Shown here: piece after piece, positions 12,756 to 20,161 of the stretch
Layout of the letters: each line of letters begins with the position of its first letter
Position numbering within the stretch: the stretch's first letter is position 1
IMG/VR virus record: IMGVR_UViG_3300017917_002938
Span: 99,544 to 163,543 of that record
From: a virus
Direction: 5' to 3' (one strand)
Length of the DNA stretch: 64,000 nucleotides
Program-made: the position numbers and the translations under genes
Notes under the pieces: model-generated
Told to the model about the DNA's origin: nothing
Databases searched by the model: none
What the model saw: the letters and a program-made list of their open reading frames with translations, nothing else

Positions 12756-12943
12756 CTGAATTCATGACTAAAGAGCCCCTTTTCTGCTTGATTTAATTTA
12801 TGAGTCTGAGCCAGACTTCAGAATTCTTCTGAGACCCTCTTCTCCCAGGAGCTCTCCAGGCAGAGCATTATTCCCAGAGCATTTCCCTATTTTCTTCTGT
12901 AAATTGCTAAATAAACAAATCTAATTCATTCAGGAGCCCGTCC

Positions 12944-13441
12944 ATGTACTTTTTCTATCTCACCAAAGACTCTATCATCATTACTGAGGAGAGGTTAAAG
13001 CATGAGCAAATACAATCGACCAAAGACTATGACAATATTGACAAGATCGTAGATCAATTGAAGAGGACTTATAAAGATTGTTCTATTGATAGACGTGTCA
13101 AGGTCAAGAGACAATTTGGATGGAAGTATTGGTCTGATGAAACCAAAGAAAAGAGTAGGAAAGCCATTTCCCGTTCTCTGACTGGATTGTTAAAGAGCGA
13201 GGAGCACAAGAGAGCGATCTCTCTGGCCCGTAAGGGTAAAGGTAACTTTACCGGTAAGAAACATACTGACTATACTAAAGCACTTCTATCTCATGCCAGA
13301 CGAGGTAAGGATCCTATTAAAGGTAAACGTTGGTGTCATAATCCTTTAACCGGGGAAGAGAGACGTCTCTATGAGTTAATTGAAGGATTTACTTGGGGTC
13401 GTTCACCAGAAATCAAAGATTACTTCGGTCGTTGGCGTTAA
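12944..13441 (+). CDS. NUMOD3-containing homing-endonuclease-like protein (165 aa)
   Basis: This is the only convincing gene on the plus strand. Residues about 60-130 hold repeated Ser/Lys-rich helices with H-K-R-A-I and G-K-x-H-T motifs, the pattern of NUMOD3 DNA-binding modules found in GIY-YIG and HNH homing endonucleases; the C-terminal block NPLTGEERR...GRSPEIKDYFGRW is typical of phage members. I do not see a GIY-YIG or HNH catalytic core, so it may be a catalytic-domain-less relative or a shortened mobile gene. AGGAG lies eight bases before the ATG. Its 3' end overlaps the minus-strand gene at 13438 by four bases. Confidence 0.75.
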   Translation: MYFFYLTKDSIIITEERLKHEQIQSTKDYDNIDKIVDQLKRTYKDCSIDRRVKVKRQFGWKYWSDETKEKSRKAISRSLTGLLKSEEHKRAISLARKGKGNFTGKKHTDYTKALLSHARRGKDPIKGKRWCHNPLTGEERRLYELIEGFTWGRSPEIKDYFGRWR

Positions 13442-13800
13442 CGCCTCATCTGGGCCACATCAATGGCATGCTGTTCATCAATAATAGGAATAGCATTTGA
13501 CTTATGCATCGTAGCAATTCCTTTGATTAACGTCCCCGTATAAACCTTTCTTTCTACCGGGGCCGTCGATCCACTACCCGTATCTAACGAAGGATAATGA
13601 GGAACCTCTCGAATAGGCTGACGCGTGACGATCGGCGATCGTATATTCTTTACCGCCTCGACCTTGATATTAGAGTAAGTAGTCTTATACTTCTTCTCCA
13701 ACTCCTCGTTCTGCCTCTTGAATGCAGCCTTAGAACGGGCAGCCAGCTTCTTACCCTTCTTCGTTGACTTAGATGATTGATAGGTATAAATCAGACTCAT
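13438..13800 (-). CDS. Conserved phage protein ending in MHKSNAIP...MRR (120 aa)
   Basis: A 120-residue protein with a very basic N-terminal half (TYQSSKSTKKGKKLAARS, residues 6-23) and a C-terminal MHKSNAIPI block that recurs in hypothetical proteins of diverse tailed phages. Basic composition suggests nucleic-acid contact. No function is known to me. Its end meets the plus-strand gene head-on within a GGCGTTAACGCC palindrome. Confidence 0.7.
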   Translation of the reverse strand: MSLIYTYQSSKSTKKGKKLAARSKAAFKRQNEELEKKYKTTYSNIKVEAVKNIRSPIVTRQPIREVPHYPSLDTGSGSTAPVERKVYTGTLIKGIATMHKSNAIPIIDEQHAIDVAQMRR

Positions 13801-13994
13801 TCGTTATCCTTCCATATCCATCCCAACATTATACGCGTATACCATCGATGAATCAACTTCGGTCTCTTGGTACAGTGCACATGAAACGATTCATTAATCT
13901 CCCACCTCCCCTTGTATTGAGGGGGAGAGAATACTTCTAAGTGATGATTACTCACCACTTCTTTTAGTTTAAGTAGACTATTGTCCTCGTTCAT
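13797..13994 (-). CDS. Hypothetical protein (65 aa)
   Basis: A 65-residue protein, rich in His, Trp and Lys, with no recognised family. It is coupled by ATGA overlaps to the genes on both sides, including the AAA+ ATPase upstream. Confidence 0.6.
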   Translation of the reverse strand: MNEDNSLLKLKEVVSNHHLEVFSPPQYKGRWEINESFHVHCTKRPKLIHRWYTRIMLGWIWKDNE

Positions 13995-14887
13995 CCTTGA
14001 ACCAACATGTACTTGGCCAATTGCTTCCAGTTAGAGTTGCCAGAGTTGGCAATCTTGGCCGTTTGAATCAGAGTTCGTAGAGAGATCTCCTTGCACTCAT
14101 TCATGTTCTGACGAATGATCTCCAACGCCGACCTCTTACTGTCAATCGATACGTTAGGCAAGAACTCATCCGAAGACATGATCGTCTCCATACGCTCGAG
14201 CTTTTGCTCGGTATTCATCGACAAATCAATATTCATCGATCGAGTCTTCAACGCCTGATCCAGTCTTTCGGGGGAGAGGTTAGAGATAAAGATCACCCCG
14301 CCCTTGAATGAGAACGAACGAGGAAGATTGGGATCTCGCATCTCACTGTTCCAAGTGATGATACGACGATCGAACGAGTCCAACGCACCCTTCAATAGGT
14401 TCAAAGCATCAGGGTCCTTCAATACAGAATCACAATCGTCAAACACAATGACACTGTTACGATTCTCATAAAGAATACGATAGAGAGCCTTAGCAGTAGA
14501 AAAGCCCTTGATCACAGAGAACATCATGTTGGTCATCACTACCGAACCAATATCCTTCTCCGCTAACACATCGGACATATCTCGGAGCCCGGCTGCCTCT
14601 AACGCTTTGATCACAGTATAAGACTTACCCAACCCTCCCTCACCAGTAATAATCACCGAGGGAGTTTGCTTCTTAGCTACCATCTCAACCACATTCTGCA
14701 CAAAGCCAAAACGTTCATTGATAGGAAACTCAATGGACTTCTCTTTCTGCTTGGCTTGCTCGACCTTGGAGTCAGCAGCATGGGAGGCCAGTTGTCGTTC
14801 AACATAGTACTTCGAAGAACTCTTTACAACTAACTTACCGTTCACATATCCGTGATACTTACCTGAAATCAACTCAATCTTAGTCAT
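13991..14887 (-). CDS. AAA+ ATPase (298 aa)
   Basis: A complete AAA+ module: Walker A GEGGLGKS near residues 82-89, Walker B VIVFDDCDS near 147-155 and a sensor-1-like VIFISNLS near 201-208, followed by an Arg-containing helical lid. The N-terminal 60 residues are separate and Lys-rich. The Asp-Asp-x-Asp Walker B resembles phage ATPases of unknown role more than clamp loaders or helicase loaders. It has its own early promoter (14918-14946) and leads a three-gene operon. Confidence 0.8.
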   Translation of the reverse strand: MTKIELISGKYHGYVNGKLVVKSSSKYYVERQLASHAADSKVEQAKQKEKSIEFPINERFGFVQNVVEMVAKKQTPSVIITGEGGLGKSYTVIKALEAAGLRDMSDVLAEKDIGSVVMTNMMFSVIKGFSTAKALYRILYENRNSVIVFDDCDSVLKDPDALNLLKGALDSFDRRIITWNSEMRDPNLPRSFSFKGGVIFISNLSPERLDQALKTRSMNIDLSMNTEQKLERMETIMSSDEFLPNVSIDSKRSALEIIRQNMNECKEISLRTLIQTAKIANSGNSNWKQLAKYMLVQG

Positions 14888-14917
14888 GTCATACCTTTCT
14901 CAATCATCAATATACCA

Positions 14918-14946
14918 ATTGTAAGGATGTCAGGAAATTAAATCAA
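14918..14946 (-). promoter_or_regulatory. Early sigma70-type promoter
   Basis: Minus strand TTGATT, 17 bp, TACAAT with the TAATTTC spacer start, followed by a leader with GATGATTGAGAAAGG before the AAA+ ATPase. Confidence 0.82.
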
Positions 14947-15023
14947 CAACTTTCTCCCCCTGAAAATCATCAATAAAATCAATGAGTTATACCAGAGAAT
15001 GTGGGGAAACGCTGGTTTTCCCA

Positions 15024-15050
15024 TAAAAAAAGGAGGGAAAACCCTCCTTT
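15024..15050 (-). terminator. Rho-independent terminator ending the envelope cassette
   Basis: AAAGGAGGG/CCCTCCTTT with a four-base loop followed on the minus strand by a T run. It ends the operon of secreted and membrane proteins and precedes an early promoter. Confidence 0.9.
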
Positions 15051-15071
15051 TTGCTCAGGTATTTCTGAGTG

Positions 15072-15317
15072 TTACGCTAACTTGCTTCCAAGCATGATAG
15101 CACTCACCAGCATATTCTTTACCTCCATGTCGTCGGCCTCGGCTTCCAACTCATCTACTTTGATTAAGTCTAACATCAAAGCAGAGAATTCTGAATCAGA
15201 TAACTGACCGCTCTCCATTCCCTCAATGAGTTGAAGGGCCATCTGAGCACGAGTCTCAGCCCATGGGCGCCCGCATGTGGATACTGCTTGTAAAGTACCT
15301 TTGTCTTGAATTAACAT
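15072..15317 (-). CDS. Hypothetical protein (81 aa)
   Basis: An 81-residue acidic helical protein with no recognised family, last gene of the envelope cassette. The ATG at 15317 forms TAATG with the lipoprotein stop and has AGGGAG six bases upstream, so I prefer it to the ATG two codons earlier. Confidence 0.6.
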   Translation of the reverse strand: MLIQDKGTLQAVSTCGRPWAETRAQMALQLIEGMESGQLSDSEFSALMLDLIKVDELEAEADDMEVKNMLVSAIMLGSKLA

Positions 15318-15697
15318 TACCATCTCCCTAATATGACTTTAGATGCACGCTCACTTTGTTGTAAGAGAATCTTCTTCTTCATCTCACAATATAGTGTAGC
15401 TCCCTCTCCCCTTTGTTGCCACTCATTGATAGTGAACCTCATAGGTTCAACTAGTCTGAGCACATCTTTCTGAAGAGCACCCTTGGCTTGACTATACAAC
15501 TCAAACCTCTTGATGTCTTCAGAAACAAGATTGACTTGGGGGATCTGTGGCTTCTCACAATCAATCTTTCCTATCGATATTCTAGCCTGAATTATATAGT
15601 TAGACTGATTATCATCCCAGAACGAGGGAATCCACTTCTCAATAGTAGAACACCCTGTCAACATTACCATAGTTACTGCTGCTAAGAGCATTCTCAT
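15317..15697 (-). CDS. Predicted lipoprotein (126 aa)
   Basis: The N-terminus is a lipoprotein signal: Met-Arg, a short hydrophobic run and the lipobox LTGC with Cys16. After cleavage and lipidation it would be anchored in the inner or outer membrane, facing the periplasm. The mature part is about 110 residues, helical, with two Cys. An outer-membrane spanin subunit is one option, but it is not nested in or next to a clear inner-membrane spanin partner. Confidence 0.7.
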   Translation of the reverse strand: MRMLLAAVTMVMLTGCSTIEKWIPSFWDDNQSNYIIQARISIGKIDCEKPQIPQVNLVSEDIKRFELYSQAKGALQKDVLRLVEPMRFTINEWQQRGEGATLYCEMKKKILLQQSERASKVILGRW

Positions 15698-15698
15698 G

Positions 15699-16190
15699 TT
15701 ATAGCTCCGGTTGAGGTTCTTGAACAGGCATTGGTTTACCAGTCGATGACATCATCACGGGACCTTGGGTGGCAGGAGCTACAGTGCCCGGACTATTAAA
15801 TTGCGGAGTGAACACGGGAGCGCTTGTTCTCGCTGGGGCTGGCTGTGTTTGAATAGGAGTAGGAGGCTTGTCCCATCCTTTATTAGCTGCTGCTAATGCT
15901 TGCTTCTGTGCATCCTTATCATTTCCAGCCAGCATTATCCCTGATAGAGTACCAGTTAGGAAAGTAGCAATAGGAATGATCAACTCAAAGAACTTCTGAT
16001 CGATAGGTGAGATCGCATTCAATGGTTGAGTTACAAATATGATAGAATAAAGAACAACAAATACAATACCGGTAAGCGTTAATGCTAAACATATACCGAT
16101 GAAGAAGCGCAAACGCGCCATAAGTTGATCTTCTGTGTAGATGAATGTATCATCTGCCTCTTTTTCTTTGAAAAAATTAATGTCTTTCAT
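15699..16190 (-). CDS. Two-pass membrane protein with Pro-rich tail (163 aa)
   Basis: Two hydrophobic segments (residues about 30-54 and 66-89) followed by a long Pro, Ala, Gln and Thr-rich tail (residues about 105-163). ATG at 16190 overlaps the stop upstream by ATGA; a TTG two codons earlier is the alternative. It sits between a lipoprotein and another membrane protein. Function unknown. Confidence 0.68.
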   Translation of the reverse strand: MKDINFFKEKEADDTFIYTEDQLMARLRFFIGICLALTLTGIVFVVLYSIIFVTQPLNAISPIDQKFFELIIPIATFLTGTLSGIMLAGNDKDAQKQALAAANKGWDKPPTPIQTQPAPARTSAPVFTPQFNSPGTVAPATQGPVMMSSTGKPMPVQEPQPEL

Positions 16191-16474
16191 TTGCAATTCG
16201 CTCCTTGTTGTGTTTGTGGGGCAGCAGGAGCCGCTCCCACTTGTCCTTCTAATCTGGTTGGAGGTGGTCCTAATCTAGGATCTCTCTGACCTTTAAAAAT
16301 ATGCTCTGGGCATGTTCTAGTCACATCACATAGAGGCATCTTACAGTAATCCTTATCCCAGTTGGCTGGGTCTTGACATGGATAGCGGAACTTATCCCCT
16401 CCAAAGATGGCAAGCATCAATGGAAGGAATAGCAGCAACGCCAGCCATCTAAACATTTTTCTATCATTCATCAT
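16187..16474 (-). CDS. Single-pass membrane protein with YPCQDP-NWDK motif (95 aa)
   Basis: One membrane segment (residues about 9-25) followed by a short Cys-rich domain with five Cys in the pattern YPCQDPANWDKDYC...C...C, and a Pro/Ala tail. I recall this Cys block from membrane proteins of marine T4-like phages, always of unknown function. If exported the Cys pairs could form disulfides in the periplasm. Confidence 0.7.
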   Translation of the reverse strand: MMNDRKMFRWLALLLFLPLMLAIFGGDKFRYPCQDPANWDKDYCKMPLCDVTRTCPEHIFKGQRDPRLGPPPTRLEGQVGAAPAAPQTQQGANCK

Positions 16475-16493
16475 TCCATCCTTCTCGTTATAA

Positions 16494-17024
16494 TTATTTG
16501 GCTAACGGATTGTCTAACGCTTTTTGTATTTTTGAGTCGACAGTTCGTTCCATATTCTTTAGTGCCCCGTCCGTCTCTTTACGAGATTGGCGAAGCTCAT
16601 CACGCACATCTTTAACAGCCAAGTCCGTCTCTCTTTGAGATTGTTTGGCCGAACGCTCAACATTATCCACAGTGCTTTCCAAGCGACGGATGTCACTCTT
16701 CAAATCATTCTTAATGTTATTGGTATAATCTTGAGCAGATTCTGCTTGTTTAGAAATAACAGCTAATCTTTTGTCAAACTCTGATAAATCAGGAGCCACA
16801 TACTCTGCAATTCTTTTCTTCATACTTTGATAGTCTTTATATACTTCAAACGCACCATACAATCCACCTAGTATTGAAGATACGATTGTGAATGCAACCA
16901 TTAGCTTTGCTGGAGTAAATTCATATCCGCCAATACTGATGACGGTATCTTTACTCGCATACTTTTTAACTCCTGCTTCCAGATCATCAATTTTCTTATT
17001 TACATCTTTGATTTCTTCTGGCAT
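16494..17024 (-). CDS. Membrane-anchored coiled-coil protein (176 aa)
   Basis: A short N-terminal charged region, one hydrophobic segment (residues about 34-57, containing AFTIVSSILGGLYGAF) and then about 110 residues of heptad-like, highly charged helix that should form a long coiled coil on one side of the membrane. Similar single-span coiled-coil proteins occur in phage lysis and in superinfection systems; nothing decides the role here. Confidence 0.68.
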   Translation of the reverse strand: MPEEIKDVNKKIDDLEAGVKKYASKDTVISIGGYEFTPAKLMVAFTIVSSILGGLYGAFEVYKDYQSMKKRIAEYVAPDLSEFDKRLAVISKQAESAQDYTNNIKNDLKSDIRRLESTVDNVERSAKQSQRETDLAVKDVRDELRQSRKETDGALKNMERTVDSKIQKALDNPLAK

Positions 17025-17032
17025 AACTTTTC

Positions 17033-17239
17033 CTATTTCTGTCTGTCCAACTGTTTGGCCAACGATCTCATCTTAATCAAGTCAGAAGGGGTTGGACCTT
17101 TCTCCTTCTTTTCTTCTATATCCTTTGTACTAACATCATTTTGTTCAGATTCTTTATAAAGGTAGAACGCATATATTACTAAAACCATTACCTCTATAAG
17201 ATAAAATACTATGAATGATTCAAGAAGAAGGCTCATCAT
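17033..17239 (-). CDS. Small single-pass membrane protein (68 aa)
   Basis: One hydrophobic segment (residues about 4-26) followed by a Lys/Glu-rich cytoplasmic-looking tail. Its start overlaps the stop of the large secreted Cys-repeat protein, so the two are translated together. Confidence 0.65.
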   Translation of the reverse strand: MMSLLLESFIVFYLIEVMVLVIYAFYLYKESEQNDVSTKDIEEKKEKGPTPSDLIKMRSLAKQLDRQK

Positions 17240-18717
17240 CTGTACTGTTGATTAACCATTTCTTCATGAAGCCTATCCGACCCTCCAAATAATCTTCTTC
17301 CTGCGTTTCTATTATCTACAACATCTTTTCCATATTGTCTTTGTAATTGCTTTTGAAGCAGATCAGGAACGTTTGCTTGAGCGTAAGAAGCAAACCCAGG
17401 AACAAATCCCATTGCCCCTATGACATTTTGTTGCACGGCTACTTGACTTTCAAATGTAGTAGCTGTTTGAGCTTTTTTCATCTCATCTCTTGCTTTTTCA
17501 TTTGCTGCTCTCTTTATCTCGGCACTAGGTTTACCTTCATTAGAATTAGCTCTTGCCTCAGCTCTCTCAGCTCTTTCTGCCCTAACTGATTTAGGGGCGG
17601 GTTGCTCTTGAGAGTTACTTCCTTGTTTAGGTTCTGGCTTTTGCTGTTGAGCAACTTGATTTGGTCCACCTTGTCCTCCTTGTGAAGGGGCTAATTGTAC
17701 GGGGGCTGTCGCACTAGGAGTAACAGAAGATTTTGATTCTATTGTTTTATCTACGTTACTATCTCCTGTAGTTGATACCTGTGTCTCTACCTTACCATCA
17801 GATGAAACTGTAGTAGAAGGTTCAGATTTAGGCTTAACAGTAGATGTGGAAGATGTAGAAGATATTCCTAATACATTTTTCTTAGCATATGCAGCTGCAT
17901 AATCCGGGCACGAAGTACTATAGAGACTATCTAATGTGCATTGTTGTGCAAGATAAGCCGATTGATATCCCGGGCATGATTGAGAGAATAATGGATTGAT
18001 TGTACATTGAGCAGTTGTATATCCTGGGCATGATGGATCATGCAATGGATTAATAGAGCATTGCTGTGTTAGATAAGCGGCTGCATAACCTGGACATGAA
18101 GCATTAGATAAAGGATCAGAAGCACATATGTCTGCGGTATAGTTAAATCTCAAATATGGATCTTTAAACTGAGGTCCATAGTAACCAGCCCAGAATCTAC
18201 TATCTTTTCCTGTAAATGTTAATCTTGCATTACCAACACTAGCTAATGAATAAGGAGAAGAAAATATTTTTGTTTGATCCCATTGAGTCCATCCATTGGT
18301 AGTCTGAGGTAAATTATCATTATATGATTGTAAGGTTTCACCTGATGGACTTAAAATAGACGCTCCCACAGATAATGTTCCTGAATAATCATTTTGATTA
18401 TAGTAAGTTAATCCATATTCTATTCCGTTGATCTGAAGACCAGACCCAGACAAAGCAGAATTAATTGCCATTGAGTATGCAATTGTTCCTTGAGTATAGC
18501 CAAACATGAACTGCCCTGTTGAACTATTATATCCAGGTTGGTTTCCCCCTGCAAATCCCCCTCCTGTAGAATTAGTAACAGTAAATCCTGTCCAGTTGTA
18601 ATCAACTCCAGCTGGAGCGGGACTTACAGTTGTTCCAACTACATTAGGAGAAGTCTGGATCTGTGCGTAAACAGATCCAGCTAGCAAGAATAAGAATATA
18701 GAAAGAAACTTTTTCAT
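17236..18717 (-). CDS. Secreted Cys-repeat protein (493 aa)
   Basis: A cleavable signal peptide (residues 1-18, ending Ser-Val-Tyr-Ala) leads into a beta-like domain of about 180 residues. Then come four repeats of 18-23 residues with the pattern C-x-x-[ND]-[PS]-L-x(4)-CP-[GD]-Y at about residues 199-285, eight Cys in all, and a long Ser/Thr/Gln/Pro linker. The Ala/Glu/Arg helical C-terminal part ends in an MGFVPGF...GSDRLHEEMV block. I recall such repeat proteins from uncultured aquatic T4-like phages, without function. Export plus disulfide-ready repeats suggests a periplasmic or surface role. It is the largest gene of the envelope cassette. Confidence 0.75.
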   Translation of the reverse strand: MKKFLSIFLFLLAGSVYAQIQTSPNVVGTTVSPAPAGVDYNWTGFTVTNSTGGGFAGGNQPGYNSSTGQFMFGYTQGTIAYSMAINSALSGSGLQINGIEYGLTYYNQNDYSGTLSVGASILSPSGETLQSYNDNLPQTTNGWTQWDQTKIFSSPYSLASVGNARLTFTGKDSRFWAGYYGPQFKDPYLRFNYTADICASDPLSNASCPGYAAAYLTQQCSINPLHDPSCPGYTTAQCTINPLFSQSCPGYQSAYLAQQCTLDSLYSTSCPDYAAAYAKKNVLGISSTSSTSTVKPKSEPSTTVSSDGKVETQVSTTGDSNVDKTIESKSSVTPSATAPVQLAPSQGGQGGPNQVAQQQKPEPKQGSNSQEQPAPKSVRAERAERAEARANSNEGKPSAEIKRAANEKARDEMKKAQTATTFESQVAVQQNVIGAMGFVPGFASYAQANVPDLLQKQLQRQYGKDVVDNRNAGRRLFGGSDRLHEEMVNQQYR

Positions 18718-19259
18718 TTAGCTGCTTCTTCTTTCTTATCTTCTTTTTTGTCTTCTTTCTTTTCCGGCTCTCTTAAATCAACTATAGGAGGTTTAATAGC
18801 GTAATTACCTACTTCGTCTTTCTTTGCCCTGTTTAATGCTCCTCGTCTTTCCCATTCTGTTTTAGCATCAGCACCTATCTTACCGTCGATTGGGCAAGGG
18901 GTTCCAGCTGCTATCATAGCAGTAAAGATACGCTCATCTTGACACAATGTTGCAACTGCAGCAACCTTCATGCCCATGTCGTAGAGGTTTTTAGATAATT
19001 TAATTCTCTCGCAATTTAAATCCTTTTGCGTCCCTCCCATCGAGATGCCAAGTATTTGCGTTTGAACGGCGCCAGATGCTGCTACAGCGCACACGTCATT
19101 ATTAATTGTTGTGATTGCGGGAGCCACAGCCGTAGGAGGCGGTGACTTTACCGTAGTTTCTGAGGTGCTTCTTGAAGTCGAGTCAGTAACAATTGTTTGA
19201 CCAATTGCAGGTGATGATAACATAACAAAAAGCACCGCAGCTGCGAGCTTTCTGTTCAT
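18714..19259 (-). CDS. Secreted protein with Lys/Glu tail (181 aa)
   Basis: A signal peptide (residues 1-20, ending Ala-Ile-Gly before Gln) is followed by a Ser/Thr-rich stretch, a middle domain with four Cys and a C-terminal tail of alternating Lys/Glu/Asp. It overlaps the start of the 493-aa secreted protein by ATGA, so both are likely made together. Unknown function. Confidence 0.7.
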   Translation of the reverse strand: MNRKLAAAVLFVMLSSPAIGQTIVTDSTSRSTSETTVKSPPPTAVAPAITTINNDVCAVAASGAVQTQILGISMGGTQKDLNCERIKLSKNLYDMGMKVAAVATLCQDERIFTAMIAAGTPCPIDGKIGADAKTEWERRGALNRAKKDEVGNYAIKPPIVDLREPEKKEDKKEDKKEEAAK

Positions 19260-19276
19260 TTCGTTTGTTCCTTAAC

Positions 19277-19522
19277 TTAAATAATTGTTTGTTCTATCCA
19301 AAACATTACAAATTGGTTGGCAGAATTTTCTTCTTCGAACAAACCTATCTTAGTTACATGTAGTAGTCTATGATGCATCACTACTAGAATAGTGTCGAGA
19401 TTAGTCATTGAGGCCTTCAATACCCAATCATTAATAACGACAGGCTCAACCGAAGTTAATTCTAATCCACTCTCAAGGGACTTTACTTTTGTTAAGTATT
19501 TTGTTCTTTCTGGTTGAGACAT
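19277..19522 (-). CDS. Hypothetical protein (81 aa)
   Basis: An 81-residue soluble protein with beta-like segments and no recognised family. TAGGAGG lies close to the ATG, an unusually strong ribosome binding site. A CCTAAATAG sequence upstream (19545-19553) may be a weak late-promoter variant. Confidence 0.6.
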   Translation of the reverse strand: MSQPERTKYLTKVKSLESGLELTSVEPVVINDWVLKASMTNLDTILVVMHHRLLHVTKIGLFEEENSANQFVMFWIEQTII

Positions 19523-19567
19523 AAGACCTCCTACGACTATTTAGGAGGACTCAAGTTGAGGGTGATA

Positions 19568-20143
19568 TTATAAACCGAATGTTTCCACGTATCTCGAGAA
19601 TAAACCTAACTCTCTTCCATACGCTTCTATTTCCCAAGGTTGATCCCAGTAATCAATCTTATTATTTTCAAAGTGTCTATCATGCCAGGTAGTCGGGCGA
19701 GAGAATACAAACCCGTTAGACAATTCACCTAGAGCAAATTGTTTAAGATGTACCATCTCATGGGCAAGATTTTTAAGTAAATCTTCCTTCTTTTCTTTCT
19801 TATCTAACTCAATGATAAAAAATCTATGAGGTCCATCCTTATCTGAGTATTCACAATATCCAGAAGCATTATCATCTAGCTTTCCTTTAAGAAGAATATC
19901 TAAACTGATATTATTAGTCATTCTTCGAGGTAAAAGAATGGATCCGTAGAACTCAGCTGCTTGCGCTAGCTCGTTCTTAAGCTTGGAAGATCTATGTCCT
20001 TTAACCTCTATATCCATAAGATTACCTACAGAATAACGATAACTAAAAGTCCTCGTAAAGTGAAACGCTCGATCGTATCTTGCCTTTTTCTTCCTATAAG
20101 ATCCAATATGTTCTTGATTTTGAAGATAATAACTGTATCTCAT
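19568..20143 (-). CDS. SprT-like zinc metallopeptidase (191 aa)
   Basis: Residues about 130-134 contain the zinc-binding HEMVH motif in a helix (KNLAHEMVHLKQ), and a further Glu-containing block PWEIEAYG follows near residue 173, as in SprT-like and related gluzincin-type proteases. The N-terminus is basic. Substrate unknown; such proteases can process DNA-protein crosslinks. Found directly after helicase gene 41 in the direction of transcription. Confidence 0.7.
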   Translation of the reverse strand: MRYSYYLQNQEHIGSYRKKKARYDRAFHFTRTFSYRYSVGNLMDIEVKGHRSSKLKNELAQAAEFYGSILLPRRMTNNISLDILLKGKLDDNASGYCEYSDKDGPHRFFIIELDKKEKKEDLLKNLAHEMVHLKQFALGELSNGFVFSRPTTWHDRHFENNKIDYWDQPWEIEAYGRELGLFSRYVETFGL

Positions 20144-20161
20144 TGGTTTTATAATGCAAAA

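Noticed and set aside
15317-15697. Lipoprotein as a definite outer-membrane spanin (Rz1)
   Set aside because: Rz1-type proteins are usually short, Pro-rich and nested in or beside an Rz gene; here the mature part is long and helical with no clear partner.
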